DNA of 5,404 nucleotides, taken from contig JAIFLB010000186.1 of NCBI GenBank assembly GCA_020049245.1, positions 1 through 5,404 on the forward strand. Direction: 5' to 3'. Positions within the stretch are counted from its first letter, which is position 1. The number at the start of each line of letters is the position of its first letter. The notes under the pieces are model-generated. The model was given only the letters and a program-made list of their open reading frames with translations. It was not told the DNA's origin and ran no database searches. Below are positions 1 through 5,404 of this stretch, one piece after another. A program made the position numbers and the translations under genes. Source of the DNA: Betaproteobacteria bacterium (GTDB taxonomy: Bacteria > Pseudomonadota > Gammaproteobacteria > Burkholderiales > Thiobacillaceae).

Positions 1-731
1 TGCGGCGCGATCTCTCGCACCCGGCCGCGATAGCGTTTGTCCGGCGCGGCCCACAGCGTCACCGTCAGTTCACCCGCCTTGTTCAACTCGGTGACCCGGT
101 TTTCCGGCACCGCGATAAGGACTTCCTTTTCATCCGTGCGCGCCACTTTCAGCACCGGCTGACCAGCCGCAACCACCTGGCCGGCTTCCACCATCACAGC
201 GGCAACCACACCGTTGCTGTCGCTGCTCAACGTTGCATAACCACTCTGGTTGCTGGCCAGCGATTTCTGCGCGGCGGCGGCGCGGACCTTTTCTTCCGCC
301 GCCTTGAACGCCGTTTCTTTCGCATCCAACGCCGCCGTGCTGACAAACTGTTGCGCCTTGAGGCCGCGATAGCGTTCCAACTCGGCCTGGGCGAACGCCC
401 GGTCGGCTTCCGCCGCCGCCAGCAGCGCCGCCGCGCTTTTCTGCGCCTGCGCCAGATCAGCCGGATCAAGCCGCGCCAGTACCTGCCCGGCGACAACCCG
501 GTCGCCCAGCTCCACGCGTCGTTCGATCAGCTTGCCGCCCACCCGGAACGCCAGCGCGGTTTCATGCCTGGGTTTCACCTCGCCGGAATATTCAGCATGG
601 TTGAAACCGGCGCCAATCTCCACCTGATGCGCCAGCACCATGCGGGCTTGCGGCGCTGGCGGCGTCTCCTTCTCGTTGCAGGCGGCGAGCATGGAAAGAA
701 ACAGGAGTAGCGCGAATGCTTGGATGTTCAT
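1..731 (-). CDS. RND efflux pump membrane-fusion lipoprotein (HlyD/AcrA-type periplasmic adaptor), 3' part missing
   Basis: The product is the periplasmic adaptor of a tripartite RND efflux system, linking the inner-membrane pump to the outer-membrane channel. Translating the minus strand from ATG at 731 gives 243 residues with no stop before the window edge. A lipoprotein signal peptide is visible, with lipobox L15-A16-A17-C18 after a hydrophobic stretch. Residues about 58-90 are the first lipoyl half (RVGGKLIERRVELGDRV then VLARLDP). Residues 91-160 are an Ala/Gln/Glu/Lys-rich coiled-coil hairpin. Residues 164-196 are the second lipoyl half (GVVAAVMVEAGQVV), and the beta-barrel starts near 200. 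An AAGGAA ribosome binding site lies six bases before the ATG. Family members are usually about 350-400 residues, so roughly a third is missing. The RND pump gene would be expected further left, but this is inferred. The substrate cannot be told from sequence. Confidence 0.92.
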   Translation of the reverse strand, partial: MNIQAFALLLFLSMLAACNEKETPPAPQARMVLAHQVEIGAGFNHAEYSGEVKPRHETALAFRVGGKLIERRVELGDRVVAGQVLARLDPADLAQAQKSAAALLAAAEADRAFAQAELERYRGLKAQQFVSTAALDAKETAFKAAEEKVRAAAAQKSLASNQSGYATLSSDSNGVVAAVMVEAGQVVAAGQPVLKVARTDEKEVLIAVPENRVTELNKAGELTVTLWAAPDKRYRGRVREIAP

Positions 732-1116
732 GCGGGTTTCCTTAGCCTTACACCATCGAAATCAATGGCAACGCAGATAGTAATTCGAGGATGCGCCAAA
801 TAATTTGTGAAAGGTTAATTCGGTTTTCAATTCGGAGTATTCAACTCGGAGTTTTCAAACTCGCCTTGTTCAGCGGGTCAAACTCAGCCCATGGCGAATC
901 AATTATTAGCAAGGCCGCCAGCACCGCATCTGGCGGTTATCCAACTCCGTCGCAAATTCATTAACGTTTTATTCCTGAGCACAACTTGAAACTGCCATCG
1001 CCAGGATGCCAGCCGGACTTGGGCATCTGTTCTTGGCGCTGCATCGATTGGCCGACACGGTTGTCGGCAATATCGCCGACAAAGCAGAACGCACCAACGC
1101 AGGTACTGCCCTCCAG
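732..1116. other. Intergenic region upstream of the efflux adaptor gene; no convincing gene
   Basis: This stretch separates the adaptor gene from the MOSC relic. Its first 130 bases are clearly more AT-rich than the flanking genes and should hold the minus-strand adaptor promoter. A weak candidate has a -35-like TTGAAA at 830-825 and a -10-like AATTAT at 805-800, but the 19-base spacing is long. A perfect 7-bp inverted repeat, CCGCCAG/CTGGCGG, lies at 915-921 and 930-936 with an 8-base loop; it has no T-run on either side, so it is not a standard terminator. Short open frames exist, for example a 32-codon plus-strand frame at 891-989 and an open minus frame ending at 961. None has a good ribosome binding site or a recognisable product. 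Confidence 0.5.
816..863. repeat. Degenerate 14-bp tandem repeat in the efflux gene upstream region
   Basis: Two adjacent 14-base units, TTCAATTCGGAGTA (826-839) and TTCAACTCGGAGTT (840-853), differ at two positions. They are flanked by partial copies: TTCAAACTCG at 854-863 and TAATTCGG at 816-823. An isolated TAATTCGA also occurs at 781-788. On the adaptor's coding strand the units read as repeated CCGARTTGAA boxes, about 95-130 bases before its start codon. They overlap TTGAAA/TTGAAT hexamers that could serve as -35 elements. Phased copies at this place could bind a regulator, or could simply be slippage-made sequence. The repetition is directly visible; the regulatory role is a guess. Confidence 0.5.
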
Positions 1117-1366
1117 ATGAATCAATCCGTGACTGATATCGCCCGTTTCAGGCTGCTCGACCTGCGTACCGGCCGCGTGCAAACCTTCGGCCCAGCCGGC
1201 CAGCAGAGCGGCATCGCCAAAACCCCGGCAGGCGGCCTGGTCAAAGTCGGCAAACTCGGCCTGGACGGCGACGAACAGGCCGACAGACTGCATCACGGCG
1301 GCATCGACAAGGCTGTTGTCGGCAAGCTGGCGGGAAAAAGTGGTGAATCGGCTGAGCACAGGCTAA
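1117..1366 (+). pseudogene. MOSC-domain (YiiM-type) gene relic with large internal deletion
   Basis: From ATG at 1117 the first 66 residues follow the N-terminus of YiiM-type MOSC proteins. They contain LRTGRVQTFGPAG, then GIAKTP, VGKLGLDGDEQAD and HHGGIDKA. The resemblance stops near 1312-1317. In the next frame, codons from 1313 to the TAA at 1364-1366 read LLSASWREKVVNRLSTG, which resembles the C-terminal helix of the same family (E. coli YiiM has RLLSAAGLSKSW near its end). The gene therefore seems to retain its head and tail, joined out of frame, with about 140 codons lost. The lost part includes the MOSC core with the cysteine expected to bind the molybdenum cofactor sulfur. The head frame runs on through unrelated codons to a stop at 1426-1428. 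Intact homologues are about 220 residues and are linked to molybdenum-cofactor enzymes and N-hydroxylated base detoxification. No good ribosome binding site is seen. The family call is from memory. Confidence 0.68.
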
Positions 1367-1368
1367 TT

Positions 1369-1558
1369 TCAGCACAGACAAGCATCAGATCGGTAACCCT
1401 GGCTAACCTTGAAATACCTCTGTGTTAGCTTGATTGGCAAGCTTCTTACTTTCCGATCTTCGGATGGGTCTGTACCATTGGCGGCCAGCGTACTGGCTTG
1501 ATCACGACGTTCTGTCACGACCTTAAGACAAATTTCGGCTGATTTCTGGATAAGTCAT
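1369..1558 (-). pseudogene. Frameshifted N-terminal fragment of a P4-type tyrosine integrase
   Basis: Read on the minus strand, one frame gives MTYPEIS from 1558 and stops at 1525-1523. The next frame continues with VVTERRDQASTLAANG and TDPSEDRK, down to about 1450. Together these resemble the arm-binding N-terminal region of P4-type integrases, whose usual pattern is G-YPE(V/I)S, then AR-RRDEAR-LLA-G-DPS--RK. The two blocks lie in different frames and are about ten bases further apart than expected, so the gene is broken. After the RK the frame runs on for about 26 unrelated residues to a TGA at 1371-1369. No core-binding or catalytic domain (R-H-R-Y) is present. The fragment reads in the same direction as the tRNA-Leu gene and lies on its 3' side, the classic position of an integrase beside its attachment site. 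An alternative is a chance 49-codon frame from GTG at 1518. Confidence 0.5.
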
Positions 1559-1643
1559 GCGATGAGTTACACCCGAAGTAGCATCCAAAGTTAACCCAAA
1601 AATACCTAGTTTCAAATGGACCCTACCGGAAACCAACAGACAA

Positions 1644-1680
1644 GAAAAAAGCCGCAAACCCTTGCAGATTTGCGGCTTTC
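1644..1680 (-). terminator. Rho-independent terminator of tRNA-Leu
   Basis: A perfect 11-bp inverted repeat, AAAGCCGCAAA at 1648-1658 and TTTGCGGCTTT at 1669-1679, encloses a 10-base loop. On the minus strand the hairpin is followed by a run of six T (complement of 1645-1650), partly inside the stem. It lies 33 bases after the tRNA CCA end, so it should end the tRNA-Leu transcript. On the plus strand the stem is followed by only TTTC, so termination there would be weaker. Confidence 0.88.
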
Positions 1681-1686
1681 TGTGTG

Positions 1687-1705
1687 TTCCAAGCTTGCCT
1701 TGGAA
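1687..1705 (-). other. Hairpin in the tRNA-Leu 3' trailer
   Basis: A perfect 7-bp inverted repeat, TTCCAAG (1687-1693) and CTTGGAA (1699-1705), has a 5-base loop. In the tRNA transcript it lies seven bases after the CCA end and before the terminator hairpin. It has no T-run of its own. It may protect or present the precursor to 3'-processing nucleases; that role is inferred only from position. Confidence 0.55.
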
Positions 1706-1712
1706 TGTAACT

Positions 1713-1799
1713 TGGTGCCCAGGAGAGGACTCGAACCTCCACGCCCTTGCAAGCGCTAGGACCTGAACCTAGTGCGTCTACCAATTCCGCCACCTGGGC
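1713..1799 (-). tRNA. tRNA-Leu (anticodon CAG)
   Basis: The minus strand folds as a class II tRNA of 87 bases. The acceptor stem is GCCCAGG/CCTGGGC, with discriminator A and an encoded CCA (complement of 1713-1715). The D-arm contains GCGGAATTGGTAGACGC. The anticodon stem CTAGG/CCTAG encloses the loop TTCAGGT, giving anticodon CAG at 1765-1763, which reads CUG, a common leucine codon in this GC-rich sequence. A long variable arm typical of leucine tRNAs follows. The T arm is GGAGG-TTCGAGT-CCTCT with one G-U pair. The gene looks intact and is followed by its own terminator. It is transcribed away from rnr. Confidence 0.97.
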
Positions 1800-1883
1800 C
1801 AAACCTCATCTGTCAAAACCACCGCTGTTGAAGCGCCCCACACACCCGCCAAATCCAGCCCGCCCCGGCGTGGCCATAAGGCC
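1800..1883. promoter_or_regulatory. Compact divergent spacer between tRNA-Leu and rnr
   Basis: These 84 bases should carry the promoters for both the tRNA (minus) and the rnr operon (plus). I find no strong pair. A minus-strand TTGACA at 1816-1811 is a perfect -35 hexamer, but it is only 11 bases from the tRNA 5' end, so its -10 would lie inside the tRNA. A plus-strand TTGAAG at 1828-1833 has only AAATCC 17 bases downstream. The rnr frame is open throughout, so part of the spacer could be coding, and the promoters may lie inside the neighbouring genes. Confidence 0.35.
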
Positions 1884-4151
1884 TTGCGCTGGCAAGATCC
1901 GCATCTGGAGCGGGAGCGTGCGAAATATGGTCAGGCCATGCCAAGCCGGGAATTCATCCTGCAGTTGGTGACCGAAGCGGCCGGCCCGGTTGATAGCGAG
2001 GAATTCGCTGTCCGGCTGGGCATCGAGCCGGACGAAATGGATGCCTTCAATGTGCGTCTGCGCGCCATGCAGCGCGATGGCCAGATCGTCATCAACCGGC
2101 GTGGCGCCTTGTGCTTGCCGGACAAGATCGACGTCAAGAACGGACGTGTCGAAGGCCATCATGATGGTTTCGGTTTCTTCATCCCGGATGACAAATCGGG
2201 CGACATGTTCATCCATGAAAAGGAAATGCGCGGCGTGCTGCATGGCGACCGGGTCATGGTGCGCGAACATGGCGTCGATCGGCGCGGCCGCAAGGAAGGC
2301 AAGATTGTCGAAGTGCTGGAACGGGTCAATCAAAGCCTGGTCGGCCGCCTTTACCGCGAACGCGGTTACCAGTGGGTGGTGGCGGAAAACCGTCGTATCA
2401 GCCAGGACATTCTGATTCCCGATCATGCCGACCTGGGCGCCTCAAACGGCCAGGTGGTGATGACCGAGATCGTCGAGCAGCCGACCAAACATGCGCCCCC
2501 CGTCGGCCGGGTCATTAAGATTCTTGGCAGCTATGCCGATCCGGGCATGGAAATCGAAATCGCGTTGCGCAAGCACAATCTGCCCAACGAGTTCCCGCCG
2601 GAAGTAGCGGCAGTAGCGAAGAAGCTGCCAAAGACCGTACTCAAGAAGGATCTGGGCGGCGGCCGCGAGGACATCCGCGATCTGCCGCTGGTCACCATCG
2701 ACGGCGAGGATGCGCGCGATTTTGACGATGCCGTCTACTGCCTGCCGGAAGGTCGCGGCTATCGATTGTGGGTCGCCATTGCCGACGTTTCGCATTACGT
2801 GCAGCCGGGTGCGCCGCTGGACAAGGAAGCTTACGACCGGGGCAATTCGGTGTATTTCCCGCGCCGTGTCATCCCGATGCTGCCGGAAGAACTCTCCAAT
2901 GGCCTGTGTTCGCTGAATCCGGAAGTTGATCGCCTGTGCATGGTGTGCGAGATGGAGATTTCCAGCTTCGGCAATATCAAGAAGCACCGTTTCTATCCGG
3001 GCGTCATGCATTCCAAGGCGCGCCTGACCTACAACCAGGTGTGGGATTGGCTCTCCGCCGGAGAGACGCCGGCCGACAAGGGCTGGGTGCTGCCGCATCT
3101 GCAGAACCTGCACAAATTGTTCAAAGTGCTGCTGAAGGCTCGCGCCAAGCGCGGTGCGATCGACTTCGAGACGGTCGAGACCAAGATGCTGTTCGACGAG
3201 CACGACAAGATCGAACGCATCGTGCCGTCCAGCCGCAACGAAGCGCACAAATTGATCGAGGAATGCATGCTGGCGGCCAACGTCTGTGCTTCCGAGTTCC
3301 TGCAGAAGCGCAAGCACCCGGCGCTGTACCGCGTGCATGAAGGCCCGACGCCGGAGAAGCTGAAGGCGCTGCACGAATTCCTCGCCGAGTTCGGCTTTTT
3401 CCTGACCGGCGGCGACGATCCGCATGCCAAGGATTACGCCGAGTTGCTGGCCAAGATCAAGGGCCGGCCGGACGAGCAGTTGTTGCAGACCGTGCTGCTG
3501 CGTTCGCTGCGGCAGGCGGTCTACACACCGGAGAACGCAGGCCATTTCGGCCTGGCTTACGAGGCTTACACGCATTTCACCTCGCCGATCCGCCGCTATC
3601 CCGACCTGCTGGTGCATCGCGCGATCAAGGCCTGCCTGAAAAACGAAACCTACAACCCAGGCAACTGGGAAAACGTCGGCACGCATTGCTCGATGACCGA
3701 ACGCCGCGCCGACGATGCCACGCGCGACGTGGTGGCCTGGCTGAAGTGCTTCTACATGCAGGACAAGATCAACGAGGAATTCGACGGCGTCATTTCCGCC
3801 GTGGTCAGCTTCGGGGTGTTCGTCGCGTTGAACGAAGTGTTTGTCGAAGGCCTGGTGCACGTCACCGAACTTGGCCAGGACTATTACCACTTCGATGCAG
3901 CACGGCATCAGATGCTGGGCGAACGCACCGGCAAGCGCTTCCGCCTCGGCGACAAGGTGCGCATTCGCGTCGTGCAGGTCGATATCGAATCTTCCCGCAT
4001 CGACTTTGCGCTGGTCGATGATGCGGCGACCGGCAAGCCCGCCGCGTCCGCTAAAGCCAAGGCGCAGGGCAAACCCAACGCCAAACCGCAACCCACGGTG
4101 ACCCGCCCCGCCGCCGCCGGAAAACACAAATCCGGAGGCAAGGGCCGATGA
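1884..4151 (+). CDS. rnr: Ribonuclease R (3'-5' exoribonuclease)
   Basis: RNase R degrades structured RNA from the 3' end in the cytoplasm, acting in mRNA decay and rRNA/tRNA quality control. The 755 residues show the family order. A winged-helix N-terminal domain spans about 21-80 (PSREFILQLV), followed by cold-shock-type OB folds at about 84-240. The RNB catalytic domain spans about 255-590, and an S1 domain about 633-715. A basic, Ala/Lys-rich tail follows. The metal-binding aspartates lie in DGEDARDFDDAVY at D273, D279, D281 and D282, and HFTSPIRRYPDL is at 564-575. E. coli RNase R is 813 residues, mostly longer through its lysine-rich tail. TTG at 1884 is preferred over ATG at 1938 because M-R-W-Q-D-P-H-L-E-R-E matches the E. 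coli N-terminus (MSQDPFQERE). The ribosome binding site is poor: TAAGG lies only two bases away. The gene ends in an ATGA overlap with rlmB. Confidence 0.96.
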   Translation: MRWQDPHLERERAKYGQAMPSREFILQLVTEAAGPVDSEEFAVRLGIEPDEMDAFNVRLRAMQRDGQIVINRRGALCLPDKIDVKNGRVEGHHDGFGFFIPDDKSGDMFIHEKEMRGVLHGDRVMVREHGVDRRGRKEGKIVEVLERVNQSLVGRLYRERGYQWVVAENRRISQDILIPDHADLGASNGQVVMTEIVEQPTKHAPPVGRVIKILGSYADPGMEIEIALRKHNLPNEFPPEVAAVAKKLPKTVLKKDLGGGREDIRDLPLVTIDGEDARDFDDAVYCLPEGRGYRLWVAIADVSHYVQPGAPLDKEAYDRGNSVYFPRRVIPMLPEELSNGLCSLNPEVDRLCMVCEMEISSFGNIKKHRFYPGVMHSKARLTYNQVWDWLSAGETPADKGWVLPHLQNLHKLFKVLLKARAKRGAIDFETVETKMLFDEHDKIERIVPSSRNEAHKLIEECMLAANVCASEFLQKRKHPALYRVHEGPTPEKLKALHEFLAEFGFFLTGGDDPHAKDYAELLAKIKGRPDEQLLQTVLLRSLRQAVYTPENAGHFGLAYEAYTHFTSPIRRYPDLLVHRAIKACLKNETYNPGNWENVGTHCSMTERRADDATRDVVAWLKCFYMQDKINEEFDGVISAVVSFGVFVALNEVFVEGLVHVTELGQDYYHFDAARHQMLGERTGKRFRLGDKVRIRVVQVDIESSRIDFALVDDAATGKPAASAKAKAQGKPNAKPQPTVTRPAAAGKHKSGGKGR

Positions 4152-4888
4152 GCCAACGCATGCTGATCCACGGCTTCCACGCCATCATCGCCCGCCTGCG
4201 CCATCATCCCGACAGCATCCAGGTCATCTATCTCGACCAGACCCGGCGCGACAAACGCGCCAAGGATCTGCTCAAGGTCGCCGCCGACCGCAACGTGCGA
4301 GTCGTGCTGGCCGATGGCGCGCGAGTCGAGGAAATGGCGCGCGGAAAATCTCAGGGCGTCGTCGCTTCCGCTGACCCGATCCAACTCGCGCGTGATATCG
4401 ACGAAGTGCTGGAAGACCTGACCGAACCGGCGTTGCTGCTGGTGCTCGACGGCGTCACCGATCCGCACAACCTGGGCGCCTGCCTGCGCAGCGCCGACGC
4501 CTTCGGCGTGCATGCGGTGATCGCACCGAAGGACCGCGCCGCCGGCCTCAGCGCGGTAGCAATGAAGGCGGCCAGTGGGGCGGCGGAATCGGTGCCGTAC
4601 ATCACGGTGACCAACCTCGCCCGCACGCTGCGCGACCTGAAGGATCAAAACATCCTGATCGTCGGCACCGACGACGAAGCGCCGGGCACCGTGATGGACG
4701 CCGATTTCTCCGGCCCCGCCGCGCTGGTGCTGGGTGCAGAAGGAGCCGGTATGCGCCGCCTGACGCGCGAACATTGCGATCTGCTGGTGCGCATCCCGAT
4801 GTATGGCCAGGTTGAAAGCCTCAACGTCTCGGTTTCCGCCGGGGTGTGTCTGTACGAGGCGCGCCGGCAACGGACTCTGGCGGGCTGA
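4148..4888 (+). CDS. rlmB: 23S rRNA (guanosine-2'-O-)-methyltransferase RlmB
   Basis: RlmB transfers a methyl group from S-adenosylmethionine to the ribose 2'-OH of G2251 in the peptidyl-transferase P-loop of 23S rRNA. The 246 residues match the E. coli length (243). An N-terminal L30e-like RNA-binding domain (about 1-75) opens with MLIHGFHAI. A C-terminal SPOUT/TrmH trefoil-knot domain follows, with the three family motifs intact: N108-L-G and R114 in motif 1, E198 in LVLGAEGAG, and S224, N226 and S228 in IPMYGQVESLNVSVSAGV. All these numbers coincide with those of E. coli RlmB. The ATG overlaps the rnr stop as ATGA, with GGAGG at 4134-4138, nine bases upstream, so translation is probably coupled. 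The stop is one base before the next ATG. Confidence 0.97.
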   Translation: MSQRMLIHGFHAIIARLRHHPDSIQVIYLDQTRRDKRAKDLLKVAADRNVRVVLADGARVEEMARGKSQGVVASADPIQLARDIDEVLEDLTEPALLLVLDGVTDPHNLGACLRSADAFGVHAVIAPKDRAAGLSAVAMKAASGAAESVPYITVTNLARTLRDLKDQNILIVGTDDEAPGTVMDADFSGPAALVLGAEGAGMRRLTREHCDLLVRIPMYGQVESLNVSVSAGVCLYEARRQRTLAG

Positions 4889-4889
4889 G

Positions 4890-5404
4890 ATGAAAACCAT
4901 GCATGTGGATGTCAAGCCGGCCTGGGCGATGCTGAATCAGGCCGAACTGCTGCACGGCGCGACCGAAATCGAATTGACGCTGGATCGCCTCGCCAGCCAG
5001 ATCACCGACGCGATGGCGGACAGTTTTCCGATTGCGCTGTGCGTCATGGGCGGCGCGGTGGTGTTCGCCGGCAAACTGCTGCCGCGCCTCGGATTTCCGC
5101 TCGAATTCGATTATCTGCATGCCACCCGCTACCGCGATGGCACCAGCGGCGGCGAAATCGAATGGAGCGTACTGCCGCGCAAGAGCTTGCAAGGCCGCAG
5201 CATCCTGTTGCTGGACGATATCCTCGACGAAGGCCACACGCTGGCGGCGGCGAAGATACGTTTGCTCGAACTCGGCGCGACCGAGGTCAAGATCGCGGTG
5301 CTGGCCGACAAGCTGATTGGCCGCGAAAAACCCATCGCCGCCGATTTTGTCGGTCTGCATCTGCCTGACCGTTATGTCTTCGGCATGGGCATGGATGCGT
5401 ATGG
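4890..5404 (+). CDS. hpt: Hypoxanthine-guanine phosphoribosyltransferase, 3' end outside window
   Basis: The enzyme joins hypoxanthine or guanine to PRPP to form IMP or GMP, in cytoplasmic purine salvage. The 171 residues present show the type I phosphoribosyltransferase fold. ALCVMGGAVVFAG (about 49-61) is the pyrophosphate-binding loop region, and YLHATRYRD is at 75-83. The PRPP-binding motif LLLDDILDEGHTL ends at L118, with the acidic pair D109-D110. The base-pocket region includes ADKLIGREKP, and DRYVFGMGMD lies at 160-169. These blocks match the short proteobacterial form of about 185 residues, so only the last few residues are missing. The start is ATG at 4890, one base after the rlmB stop; ATG at 4899 is an in-frame alternative. 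Shine-Dalgarno pairing is weak for both, suggesting coupling to rlmB translation. Choice between hypoxanthine and guanine cannot be read from sequence. Confidence 0.92.
   Translation, partial: MKTMHVDVKPAWAMLNQAELLHGATEIELTLDRLASQITDAMADSFPIALCVMGGAVVFAGKLLPRLGFPLEFDYLHATRYRDGTSGGEIEWSVLPRKSLQGRSILLLDDILDEGHTLAAAKIRLLELGATEVKIAVLADKLIGREKPIAADFVGLHLPDRYVFGMGMDAY

Noticed and set aside
891..989. 32-codon plus-strand frame beginning MANQLLARPP
   Set aside because: Too short, with no ribosome binding site and no recognisable product; it also contains the 915-936 inverted repeat.
1006..1116. Upstream in-frame extension of the MOSC relic from ATG 1006
   Set aside because: The MOSC resemblance begins only after ATG 1117, and the extra 37 residues match nothing I recognise.
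961..1359. 132-codon open frame on the minus strand overlapping the MOSC relic
   Set aside because: It is largely antisense to the recognisable MOSC N-terminus, has no familiar motif and no good ribosome binding site. The plus-strand family match explains the frame better.
1464..1623. Possible terminal inverted repeats of a small insertion sequence (GGGTC...CCATT and AAATGGACCC)
   Set aside because: Only five contiguous bases match before a gap, there is no flanking target duplication, and no transposase frame lies between.
1747..1971. 74-codon plus-strand frame across the tRNA antisense and rnr start
   Set aside because: It lies in a different frame from rnr, runs through the tRNA, and shows no coding features.
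2442..4127. 561-codon open frame on the minus strand
   Set aside because: It is a mirror frame of rnr, a common artefact in GC-rich genes; rnr has all its family motifs on the plus strand.
3908..4915. 335-codon minus-strand frame across the rnr end and rlmB
   Set aside because: It is antisense to two well-supported genes and contains no recognisable domain.

Overview
The window looks like a GC-rich proteobacterial chromosome, most likely a betaproteobacterium. This is an inference from protein resemblance and gene order (tRNA-Leu, rnr, rlmB, hypoxanthine-guanine phosphoribosyltransferase); no rRNA is present to fix the taxonomy.

Left part (1-731, minus strand): the N-terminal 243 residues of a lipoprotein membrane-fusion subunit of an RND efflux pump, running off the left edge. 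Its upstream region (732-1116) is more AT-rich and holds a short degenerate tandem repeat, a candidate operator, but no convincing gene.

Middle part (1117-1800): a scar-like region. It holds a MOSC/YiiM-type gene reduced to its head and tail by an internal deletion (plus strand) and a frameshifted fragment that reads like the N-terminal region of a P4-type tyrosine integrase (minus strand). Then comes an intact tRNA-Leu(CAG) (minus strand) with an encoded CCA end, a trailer hairpin and a strong intrinsic terminator. An integrase relic on the 3' side of a tRNA gene fits an old, decayed integration event, although no second att copy is visible.

Right part (1884-5404, plus strand): a tight operon divergent from the tRNA. 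It comprises rnr (RNase R, 3'-5' exoribonuclease), rlmB (23S rRNA 2'-O-methyltransferase for Gm2251, overlapping rnr by ATGA) and a phosphoribosyltransferase of the hypoxanthine-guanine type, cut by the right edge. All recognised catalytic residues of RNase R and RlmB are present. The operon joins RNA decay, ribosome maturation and purine-base salvage. The rnr start is not straightforward: the best start is TTG at 1884, and the frame stays open upstream into the antisense of the tRNA.

No clearly new biological system is visible. The most informative features are the two gene relics beside the tRNA and the compressed tRNA/rnr divergent spacer.
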